Made by a program: the position numbers and the translations under genes. 13,434 bases of DNA from an uncultured Porphyromonadaceae bacterium (GTDB taxonomy: Bacteria; Bacteroidota; Bacteroidia; Bacteroidales; Muribaculaceae): the NCBI GenBank assembly GCA_900550025.1, contig URQP01000076.1, positions 1 through 13,434 of the forward strand, read 5' to 3'. Positions 6,327 through 12,937 of this stretch are shown here, one piece after another (positions within the stretch are counted from its first letter, which is position 1; each line of letters opens with the position of its first letter). The notes below the pieces were generated by a model. It searched no databases. It was not told where the DNA came from and saw nothing but the letters and a program-made list of their open reading frames with translations.

Positions 6327-8611
6327 TCGTATTTCTCCTGTCTTTGGCGATGTCGCTCCCAATAATCACGCTCCCATTGAATAATTTCTTCCGTTTCTTT
6401 CCAGTGCGAACAGGTCATCTCAATGAAACAGGGACAAAACACATCTGCCCAAGTCACTTGTGGGAACATCATCCATCCTTCCTTTTCTCTTATCTCCACA
6501 GGCATATCAAGCGTTTCACTCCAAGGCATAAGATTCATAACAACATCTTCAAGATCTTGGTGGACGTACTTTTTTTCACGGGAGCTATAAAGCCAGTAAT
6601 AGGTATAACCGCCTTCGCAAACAATACGGTCAATGCCTGTGTAGTGGAAATCTTCTCGTGAACTCATATCATCGAATGCGGATTTATACTTTTTCCATGA
6701 ATGTTCTTTCCATATTGGATAGCCACCTTCTTTTATCTTTGCTTTCACGTCACTCCAATTCAAGCAGCGCATATAATAAGAGAGTGGCAAGAATACGGGA
6801 TCAAACGAGGCTTCCGCGATGGGTGCGCATTTTTGTCCTTTGTTCCGTTTCAGCAAATAGTCAAGAAAGCCCAACTGGTCAAGGTTTATGATATTTTTCA
6901 TGCAAACCTTGGTCAATGCTGAGTATTGTGGATTCCAATCTACGTGATAAAGCTCCGGGTTGTCAGAACAGTCAAGTTGGGTAAGGCGATTATTTTTCCG
7001 GATATTCAATATCTTCAACTTGTTGCCGCGGCAAACCAGGCGTCCCAGTCTTGGATTTTTGGAAACATTCAAACGTTTCAATCCTTGATTGACACAATAC
7101 AAGTCGATAAGTATCGGACATTGCGTTACATCCAATGCTTTCAGTGTACACGCTTCGCAAGTGTAATGGAAAGAGGTGAGGGTATGAGTCTCATCACTTT
7201 TCAAGCAGATATGCCATTCTCCTTTTTTCACATACGTATGTTCCGCATGGATTTCTTCCCCTTTCTCATTGTTTATCTCTTCCACTTGTCCGTCACCCCA
7301 ATCTATCGTAAATTGGCAATCGCCATAACTGGTGAACAAGAATCCGCAAACGGATTTCTGCTCTTTGGCAGCAACCGTCATTCTTATCTCATCCTTTTGC
7401 TCGAACAATATCTTTTTCAAGCGACGGAATGAACAGCGAGCAGACAGAATTTCGTTTTTCGCTTCCTCTGAATCATGCTCATAAATCTTTCTATCAACAA
7501 TTTTGTGATAACATTCAAACGCTTTACGCAAATCCTTCTTCGTGCCAAGGCCCTGCTCATACATTCGTCCTATGTTATAATTGTCATTTGCCTGCTTATA
7601 ATAATAAAATGCTTTTTCCATATCGGGTGTGGTGCCTTCGCCTCGTTCATACATTCCACCCAGTTTGTACACATATTCTCCTGCCAAATAGCATTCCAAG
7701 GCTTTTTTGTATTCCTTACGTTCATAATAGACATCTCCAGCCCAACAAGCAGACGAGCCTCCCGTTTTCATCCCGATACCCGTCAACATATCCAACGCTT
7801 CTTGGTTGCCATTCTTAGCCAAATCAGATAGTAAACGAAGTGCATTCCTCGCGGAATACTCGTTTTTCTTTTCACATTCTGCCTCGTGATCTAACAACAA
7901 CCGGAACCAATCGGTATGCAACAATTCATGCTCATCTATCTGCAAGTCATAATATGGCTTCCTTTGTGGGCTTCGGTATTTGCTTTCCCAAATGCGAAGT
8001 AAATGGACAGCAGAACGGTAACAACCTTTCTTTGCCCTTACATAGAGTATTTTCACTACTTTATCTTTCACCTTTTGGGGTACATGAGGCGAATGGAGTA
8101 GATTTCCTATAACACAAACATCAAAAAAAGAATCATCTCCGCCGCTTTCTAATGCTTCTATATATAAGGACAATGCATGATTGAAGTCACATTTTAGGGT
8201 AAAGAACGATGACTGCTTGATTACGTGTTTGGCGGACGAACAGCTAACTATCGGAGTATACCATTCGGCAAGTTCTACCATTGCCTTAATATGTTTTTGC
8301 TTAGCAGCTTTTTCGTACCAATCAATCATTTTGCTGAAATCAGAGAAATCAGCTTTACATAATTCTGGTTTCCTTGACAAGTCTGACCAAAATATAGCTT
8401 TCTCAAAGTTGGAGTAATTTCTGACTACTGCTTCCGCTTCATGTACCATTTTATGGTAAAGCAGTTCTCCCATCTCGTATTGTGCATCAGCATTGCCTCG
8501 CCGGGCAATAGGTTCCAACAGTTGGGCAGCTTCATCATATCGTTTGCTCCGCTCCAATTCATCCAGTTGCTTTCGCAAACGTTTGCTCACAACATTGCTT
8601 TTCTTTTCCAT
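6323..8611 (-). CDS. Sel1-repeat / PKD-like / LRR-like fusion protein
   Basis: This 762-residue protein has several repeat modules and no signal peptide. Sel1/TPR-type helical repeats occur at about 20-55 (YDEAAQLLEPIARRGNADAQYEMG), 92-118 (MIDWYEKAAKQKHIKAMVELAEW) and 255-370 (LGGMYERGEGTTPDMEKAFYYYK and IGRMYEQGLGTKKDLRKAFECY are the clearest). A PKD-like beta-sandwich follows at about 408-475, with FTIDWGDGQ and HTYVKKGEWHICLK. Three or four Bacteroidota-style leucine-rich repeats come next, about 486-560 (LKRLNVSKNPRLGRLVCRGN, LTQLDCSDNPEL). The last 150 residues (WSDVKAKIKEGGYPIW, YTYYWLYSSREKKYV) match nothing I know. PKD and this LRR type are usually in exported proteins, so their joining to Sel1 repeats in a protein with no export signal is odd. 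It lies behind the 8713-9597 gene, with terminator and promoter overlapping in between. Confidence 0.85.
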   Translation of the reverse strand: MEKKSNVVSKRLRKQLDELERSKRYDEAAQLLEPIARRGNADAQYEMGELLYHKMVHEAEAVVRNYSNFEKAIFWSDLSRKPELCKADFSDFSKMIDWYEKAAKQKHIKAMVELAEWYTPIVSCSSAKHVIKQSSFFTLKCDFNHALSLYIEALESGGDDSFFDVCVIGNLLHSPHVPQKVKDKVVKILYVRAKKGCYRSAVHLLRIWESKYRSPQRKPYYDLQIDEHELLHTDWFRLLLDHEAECEKKNEYSARNALRLLSDLAKNGNQEALDMLTGIGMKTGGSSACWAGDVYYERKEYKKALECYLAGEYVYKLGGMYERGEGTTPDMEKAFYYYKQANDNYNIGRMYEQGLGTKKDLRKAFECYHKIVDRKIYEHDSEEAKNEILSARCSFRRLKKILFEQKDEIRMTVAAKEQKSVCGFLFTSYGDCQFTIDWGDGQVEEINNEKGEEIHAEHTYVKKGEWHICLKSDETHTLTSFHYTCEACTLKALDVTQCPILIDLYCVNQGLKRLNVSKNPRLGRLVCRGNKLKILNIRKNNRLTQLDCSDNPELYHVDWNPQYSALTKVCMKNIINLDQLGFLDYLLKRNKGQKCAPIAEASFDPVFLPLSYYMRCLNWSDVKAKIKEGGYPIWKEHSWKKYKSAFDDMSSREDFHYTGIDRIVCEGGYTYYWLYSSREKKYVHQDLEDVVMNLMPWSETLDMPVEIREKEGWMMFPQVTWADVFCPCFIEMTCSHWKETEEIIQWERDYWERHRQRQEKYE

Positions 8612-8649
8612 ATTCTTCCGGTTTTAAGTTACACATAGGAAAAACAAAA

Positions 8650-8685
8650 CCTCATCTTTCCATCCATTTCAATGCAAAGATGAGG
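8650..8685 (-). terminator. Terminator after the 8713-9597 gene (overlaps next promoter)
   Basis: On the minus strand CCTCATCTTT (8685-8676), 16 bases, then its perfect complement AAAGATGAGG (8659-8650), followed at once by TTTTGTTTTT. This is a typical rho-independent terminator, 27 bases after the stop of the UDG-like gene. Its left arm is part of the element at 8675-8700. Confidence 0.78.
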
Positions 8686-8700
8686 TAAAGTTATGCCAAA
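8675..8700 (-). promoter_or_regulatory. Shared upstream element of the 762-aa gene
   Basis: The minus strand reads TTTGGCATAA, 8 bases, then CATCTTTG, ending 63 bases before the ATG. It has the same 10+8+8 layout as the elements at 5261, 5346 and 9695. The nAnnTTTG part is also the left arm of the terminator, so a transcript starting just downstream would lack that arm and escape termination. Confidence 0.55.
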
Positions 8701-8712
8701 GTGGTTCACAAG

Positions 8713-9597
8713 TTATTCTTTCTTTAATAGCTTGTCGATGTTTTCTTTAATGTCGGCAAGGATGGCATCGTAAAGTTTCCAATGAAATGCATTCGCATCT
8801 TTGGGTGAATACCCGGGATGATGGGTTAAGTAAGCAGATTTAACTCCTTCGAGTTGCAGCTTCGATACATCGCCTATTGGAAGACCTGAAAGTGCAATCG
8901 GTTCACCTATGACATTAAAGTTCTCTTTGATATAGTTACAATACTTTGTCTCTTTGGGGCCGGTAAGGAAGATGACAATGTCGGGTCTCAATATTTCAAT
9001 TTCTTTCGGAATAACATGAAAACATTTCTTTTCAATGCTATGCTCAAACGCATTGACAGCTTCCCCTCCTTCTCCTTTTCGTTTAGATAGTTTGGAAATC
9101 TCATTCCATATTAATGAAACTCGTTTGTCGGGGAAATCCTTTAATAACTCCCTAATACCTGACATTATTCCATTAACGCCAAAAAGGAGGAATCTATTTC
9201 TATGGTCTATTTTCTCTTTATAAAAATGTGCATCTACAGCATTATAATTATCATCGAGATAATCTTCATATGTAGCCATAACCTTGCCTACATCGGCTGG
9301 GTCTTCACCTTTTTCATCATATCTCACCCACCAATTGGGTTCCCTCCCAAAGAACATAATTTTTATGTCTGCTTTGGTATACCACTCTTCATGCTCAGCA
9401 TCTGCTTTCTTTGCATACCAATTAATATCTGCTTCTTGTGCTTTTTCTCGTTCTTCCTTTTCTTGCCCAGAACGATACAAAGAAATCAAGAACGGACATT
9501 GCAGTTTGTCTCGTAACCCATTGGCTTCCAGTTGTTCCATTAATCCGTTCCACTTACTTTCGTAAAGTTCGGTCAATTGCTCTGATAATGTTTCCAT
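8713..9597 (-). CDS. Uracil-DNA-glycosylase-superfamily-like protein
   Basis: This 294-residue soluble protein shows the three landmarks of the uracil-DNA glycosylase fold in the right order. IMFFGREPNWW at 80-90 is a motif-A-like segment after the first strand, DIVIFLTGP at 206-214 is a central strand and loop, and YLTHHPGYSP at 256-265 is a motif-B-like HP segment. A charged helical N-terminus (1-75, many Glu/Lys) precedes them. The catalytic Asp or Asn of true glycosylases is not obvious: GREPN has Glu and Asn where GLDPG-type enzymes carry Asp, so it could be a divergent enzyme, a binding protein, or inactive. It stands alone at the right end of the island with its own promoter and terminator. 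A role in acting on modified bases, for example of phage DNA, is speculation. Confidence 0.6.
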   Translation of the reverse strand: METLSEQLTELYESKWNGLMEQLEANGLRDKLQCPFLISLYRSGQEKEEREKAQEADINWYAKKADAEHEEWYTKADIKIMFFGREPNWWVRYDEKGEDPADVGKVMATYEDYLDDNYNAVDAHFYKEKIDHRNRFLLFGVNGIMSGIRELLKDFPDKRVSLIWNEISKLSKRKGEGGEAVNAFEHSIEKKCFHVIPKEIEILRPDIVIFLTGPKETKYCNYIKENFNVIGEPIALSGLPIGDVSKLQLEGVKSAYLTHHPGYSPKDANAFHWKLYDAILADIKENIDKLLKKE

Positions 9598-9630
9598 AAA
9601 CGTATATTTTAAAGTGGATGAATTTTAAAA

Positions 9631-9638
9631 CAAATATA
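9631..9638 (-). promoter_or_regulatory. Nearest -7 box of the UDG-like gene
   Basis: TATATTTG on the minus strand is an exact TAnnTTTG match, 33 bases before the ATG. No TTTG is found 19-21 bases upstream. Confidence 0.5.
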
Positions 9639-9694
9639 GCGAATCCCCCCAAGAAAGTTTTCATTCTCAATAAGAAACGCAATCTCTTTTGTCG

Positions 9695-9730
9695 CAAAGT
9701 TCTGTCAAGGATATGCAACATTAAAGCATA
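9695..9730 (-). promoter_or_regulatory. Shared upstream element before the UDG-like gene
   Basis: The minus strand reads TGTTGCATAT, 8 bases, then GAACTTTG (9720-9695), preceded by TATGCTTTAAT at 9730-9720, in the same register as in the 5261-5296 element. It ends 97 bases before the ATG, so either it is a second, upstream promoter or it is only a regulator site. Confidence 0.45.
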
Positions 9731-9766
9731 AGATAAGAAAAATCACAGTTGTGTCAATTTTTTCTC

Positions 9767-9794
9767 AACACTCAACCCTAAACACTCAACTTTC
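9767..9794. repeat. Tandem heptamer repeat, four units
   Basis: Units AACACTC, AACCCTA, AACACTC and AACTTTC start at 9767, 9774, 9781 and 9788. They are of the same class as at 1-35 and coincide with the change from AT-rich to GC-rich DNA. Confidence 0.65.
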
Positions 9795-9965
9795 AATGCG
9801 TTGCCGCCGATGAAACCAGCCACTTGCCCGCCGCCTTGGCGGTGGGCAAGTGGCTGACAAAGGAATCGGCCTCGTGGAGGCCGCGCTTGAAACAACAGTG
9901 CAACAAGTGCGGCCTCGCATAACCGTTAACCTCATAGCCTATAACCTTGCGGCGCAAGCCGCCAC
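9795..9965. other. GC-rich non-coding stretch with hairpins after the GH3 gene
   Basis: There is no believable gene. A minus-strand frame crosses it (9793-10065) but overlaps the GH3 C-terminus and mostly encodes the palindrome. Besides the 40-bp palindrome at 9817-9856 it holds GGCCTC-GTG-GAGGCC at about 9870-9884 and a stem around CTTGCGGCGCAAG near 9945-9960, which may act as the end of the GH3 transcript although no T tract follows. Confidence 0.45.
9817..9856. repeat. 40-bp palindrome
   Basis: CAGCCACTTGCCC at 9817-9829 pairs perfectly with GGGCAAGTGGCTG at 9844-9856. The stem continues inward with one G-U pair and CCGC/GCGG, leaving a 4-base loop, about 18 bp in all. There is no T tract on either side. 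It could be a rho-independent-like RNA stabiliser, a REP-type repeat or an attenuator. Confidence 0.8.
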
Positions 9966-12935
9966 TCAATGATGCAGCGAATCGTAGATGACGCTGAATA
10001 TCTTGAAGCGTGCGCCGACCTCGCCGAATGCCCGGTTGTTGCGCGTCGGGCAAACACGGTTGCAAAGGAAGATGTAAATCAAATCGTTCTTCGGGTCAAC
10101 CCAGAAACTCGTGCCGGTGAAGCCCGTATGGCCGTAGACCGACGGGTCGGCCTCCTCGCAAACCGACGAATATTCGGGATTTTCCGTGTTCGGCTTGTCG
10201 AATCCCAAACCGCGGAACGAGTTCGGGCTCTTCGACTCCGTGAACAGCTTCACCGTCTTCTCCGACAAAATCTGCTCGCCGCCGTACATGCCGCCGTTCA
10301 GCCACATGCCGCACAGCTTCGCCAAATCGTTGGCGTTCGAGAAAAATCCGGCGTTGCCCTGTATGCCGCCCGAGAAAGCCGCCGTCTCGTCGTGGACGCT
10401 GCCTTTCACCGTGCATTCGCGCATATAGCCGTCATATTCCGTAGCCGCTATCTCCGATGCCGGGTAATAGTCGAGAGGACGGTAAACCGAACGGTACGCG
10501 CCCAAGCGGTGGAAAATCTTGTCATAAACCCACCGGTCGTGCCTCATCCCCGTGGCGTTCTGTTCCGCCTCCGCAAGCATGCAGAAATTCAGGCAGCTAT
10601 ACAGGTAATCCCTGTCGGCGCGCAACGGCTGGTTATGGATGATGTTCATTATCGTGTCGTATGTGATTTTCCCCACATACAGGTTCTTCCCTATCTGGTA
10701 GTCGAAATCCTTCGTCTTCTTTGCCGAAGTGATGTCGCGGCGTATCTTGGCCGAGTCGTTGATATATCCGCCTCCGGCATAGCGGCTGTAGCCCGGTTGC
10801 TTCTTGCCTACGACAAGAGCGCCGTCATAGCTCGTCGAGTCGGTCATTATCTGGTACACGTTCAACGCCGCCGGCATGCCAGTCTCGTGGTAAAGCAGGT
10901 CGCGTATCAGCAAATCGCCCTTCGGTGTCCCGGCAAGAACCTTCGTATATGTGCCGAGCTTCGCGTCCACCGACATCAGGCCTTCGTCCACGGCCTTCAT
11001 TATCCCGGAAAGCGTTCCAGTGGCCTTCGACACAGAGGCAAGGTCGTATATCGTGTTGCCGTCCACTTTATAGTCTTTTGTCAAATCCGTAAAACCGTAA
11101 TTCTTGTTCACCACGATTTTTCCGTTATGCGCCACAAGCACCTGGCAGCCCGGAAACGCCCCTTTCTCCACTCCCAGATTGGCGAGCGAGTCGATGCCGG
11201 CCATAAGCCGTCCGTCGAACCCAACTTCCTCCGGGATGCCGTACCCGAGGCGCGAAGCGTGTATCGTCACGCCGTCGCCGCACTTGGCAACGCCTTCAAC
11301 CGTAACCGGGATACGCCCCGAGACCGTTATGCCGCCGAAAACAGCCTGTGCAGCATATTCCTGAGCCAACGGCTCTTTCTCATAGGCAAGCACCGCCGTG
11401 TTGCAAAGCGAAATCGAGCCGCTGTACTTCGTCAAGGCGTATGGTGTCACGAAGAACACCGGGACCACCTTCTCCGCTCCGCAGTCGAGGATTATGCGGT
11501 CGAGGTTCATCGCCGTGGTCAAATCGTTCTTGAAAACGGCCACTATCACTTTCGACGAACCCTTCACCGCTTCCGTCACCTCCGACGAATTGTCGGTGTT
11601 CATCGCGTAACGCTTCACGTCGGTATACAGGCGGCAAGTCTCCGAAAAGCGGTTGCCGGCAGGCGCGCCGAGGCTCACTACGCTCACCTCCTTGTCCAGC
11701 CCCTTCAAAGGCAGTATGTCGGCATCGTTTTTAAGCACCGTGATGGCGGCGGCAAACAACCTGCGGTTCACCACCTCGGCCGCAGCGGAGTTGATTCTTC
11801 CGCCAAGCCCTTCTATATTCACAGGCTCATACGCGTCAAGCCCAGCCGCATATTTATAACGCAATATCTTCTTGCACGACTCGTCAATTCTTTCCTTCAC
11901 CTTGCCGCCTTTCTTGTATGCGGCAACCATGGCTTCGTAGCTCTCGCCTACCTTGTACGGCTCAAGAAGCACGTCGGCACCGGCCATCATCGCCGGCATT
12001 CCGTTAGTCTTGCCGTCCATGTGCGCCCCGCGCATCTGCAACGCGTCAGTGAAAACCAGCCCCTTGAATCCCATATCGTCCTTAAGCAGCTTGGTAGCCA
12101 CCTGCTCGCAAAGCGAGGTGGGACGGTCGCCGGTCTTCAGCGCGGGTACGTTGAGATGACCCACCATCACGCCCGACAGCCCGGCGCGTATATAGCTCCT
12201 GAAAGGGACAAGCTCGGTCGATTGCAGCTCGATGAGCGAACGGTTCACCACCGGCAGCGTCTTGTGCGAGTCCTTGTCGGTGTCGCCATGCCCCGGGAAA
12301 TGCTTTGCCGACGAAAGCACGCCGTTGTCCTCCAAGCCTTTGGCGTATGCCACGGCCTTCCGGGCCACATTGTGCGGGTCTTCGCCGAACGAGCGCGTCC
12401 CGATTACCGGGTTCGACGGATTGCTGTTCACGTCCACCGCCGGCGCGAAATTCAGGTTCACCCCGGCCATCCGGCATTCCGCCGCCATCTCCTTGCCGTA
12501 GTCGTACAGCAGACGGTCGTCCTGTATCGCTCCGAGAGTCATGTTTTTCGGGAAACGCGGGGTGTCGTCCATACGCATCGACAGTCCCCACTCGCCGTCA
12601 AGCCCTACCATTACCGGCAGTTGCGAGACCGCATTGGCGTAATTGGCCAGTTCCGCGTGGTTTTCCAGCGTCCCTTCCGAAAAATATATGAAACCTATAT
12701 TGTAGTTTTCGACCAATCTCTTCACCGTTGATTTCGCGGCGTTCAGGTTCCGTGGGTCGACCACTTGGGCTATCAGTTGCCCTACACGCCGCTCCGCGTC
12801 CATGCTGTTGAACACGCTGTCGGCCCATTGCGAAGCCGCCGGATCGTTATATCCGGCCGAAACCGCGCGCTGCGGCATTACCGCCTGCGCCGCGGCCAAT
12901 AAAAGTAACGAGGCTGTTAATACACGTTTCTTCAT
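9966..12935 (-). CDS. GH3 beta-N-acetylhexosaminidase / serine beta-lactamase-like fusion, exported
   Basis: This 989-residue protein starts with a clear signal peptide (MKKRVLTASLLLLAAAQAVM, cut probably after AVSA near 27), so it acts in the periplasm or at the surface. A GH3 domain covers about 35-370, with KHFPGHGD at 211-218, the Asp222-His224 dyad (DSH) typical of NagZ-like N-acetylglucosaminidases, and the nucleophile Asp297 in FTDAL. A GH3 C-terminal-like domain follows to about 565. A class-C beta-lactamase/DD-peptidase-type domain covers about 575-985, with the SxxK pair Ser634-Lys637 (SVSK) and HTG at 936-938. Its second motif reads YSC (779-781) instead of the usual YxN. The combination is found in other Bacteroidota and suggests trimming of peptidoglycan fragments: sugar removal plus amide or ester hydrolysis of stem peptides. 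It begins 2 bases after the upstream gene stop, so it is in an operon with it. Confidence 0.93.
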   Translation of the reverse strand: MKKRVLTASLLLLAAAQAVMPQRAVSAGYNDPAASQWADSVFNSMDAERRVGQLIAQVVDPRNLNAAKSTVKRLVENYNIGFIYFSEGTLENHAELANYANAVSQLPVMVGLDGEWGLSMRMDDTPRFPKNMTLGAIQDDRLLYDYGKEMAAECRMAGVNLNFAPAVDVNSNPSNPVIGTRSFGEDPHNVARKAVAYAKGLEDNGVLSSAKHFPGHGDTDKDSHKTLPVVNRSLIELQSTELVPFRSYIRAGLSGVMVGHLNVPALKTGDRPTSLCEQVATKLLKDDMGFKGLVFTDALQMRGAHMDGKTNGMPAMMAGADVLLEPYKVGESYEAMVAAYKKGGKVKERIDESCKKILRYKYAAGLDAYEPVNIEGLGGRINSAAAEVVNRRLFAAAITVLKNDADILPLKGLDKEVSVVSLGAPAGNRFSETCRLYTDVKRYAMNTDNSSEVTEAVKGSSKVIVAVFKNDLTTAMNLDRIILDCGAEKVVPVFFVTPYALTKYSGSISLCNTAVLAYEKEPLAQEYAAQAVFGGITVSGRIPVTVEGVAKCGDGVTIHASRLGYGIPEEVGFDGRLMAGIDSLANLGVEKGAFPGCQVLVAHNGKIVVNKNYGFTDLTKDYKVDGNTIYDLASVSKATGTLSGIMKAVDEGLMSVDAKLGTYTKVLAGTPKGDLLIRDLLYHETGMPAALNVYQIMTDSTSYDGALVVGKKQPGYSRYAGGGYINDSAKIRRDITSAKKTKDFDYQIGKNLYVGKITYDTIMNIIHNQPLRADRDYLYSCLNFCMLAEAEQNATGMRHDRWVYDKIFHRLGAYRSVYRPLDYYPASEIAATEYDGYMRECTVKGSVHDETAAFSGGIQGNAGFFSNANDLAKLCGMWLNGGMYGGEQILSEKTVKLFTESKSPNSFRGLGFDKPNTENPEYSSVCEEADPSVYGHTGFTGTSFWVDPKNDLIYIFLCNRVCPTRNNRAFGEVGARFKIFSVIYDSLHH

Positions 12936-12937
12936 GC

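Noticed and set aside
6221..6661. Plus-strand frame of 146 codons opposite the end of the 762-aa gene
   Set aside because: It lies antisense to a protein with clear domains and shows only hydrophobic low-complexity sequence.
2660..9780. tRNA-Leu attachment-site repeat at the right island border
   Set aside because: I searched for a second copy of the tRNA 3' end (GGTTCGATCCCGGG) near 9600-9800 and elsewhere in the window and found none, and no integrase is present.
9793..10065. Minus-strand frame of 90 codons after the GH3 gene
   Set aside because: It overlaps the GH3 C-terminus in another frame and its second half is only the translation of the 40-bp palindrome.
9969..12731. 920-codon open frame on the plus strand opposite the GH3/beta-lactamase gene
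   Set aside because: It is a shadow frame in GC-rich DNA: the product is extremely Arg/His/Val rich, has no domain, and the opposite strand encodes a clear protein over the whole length.
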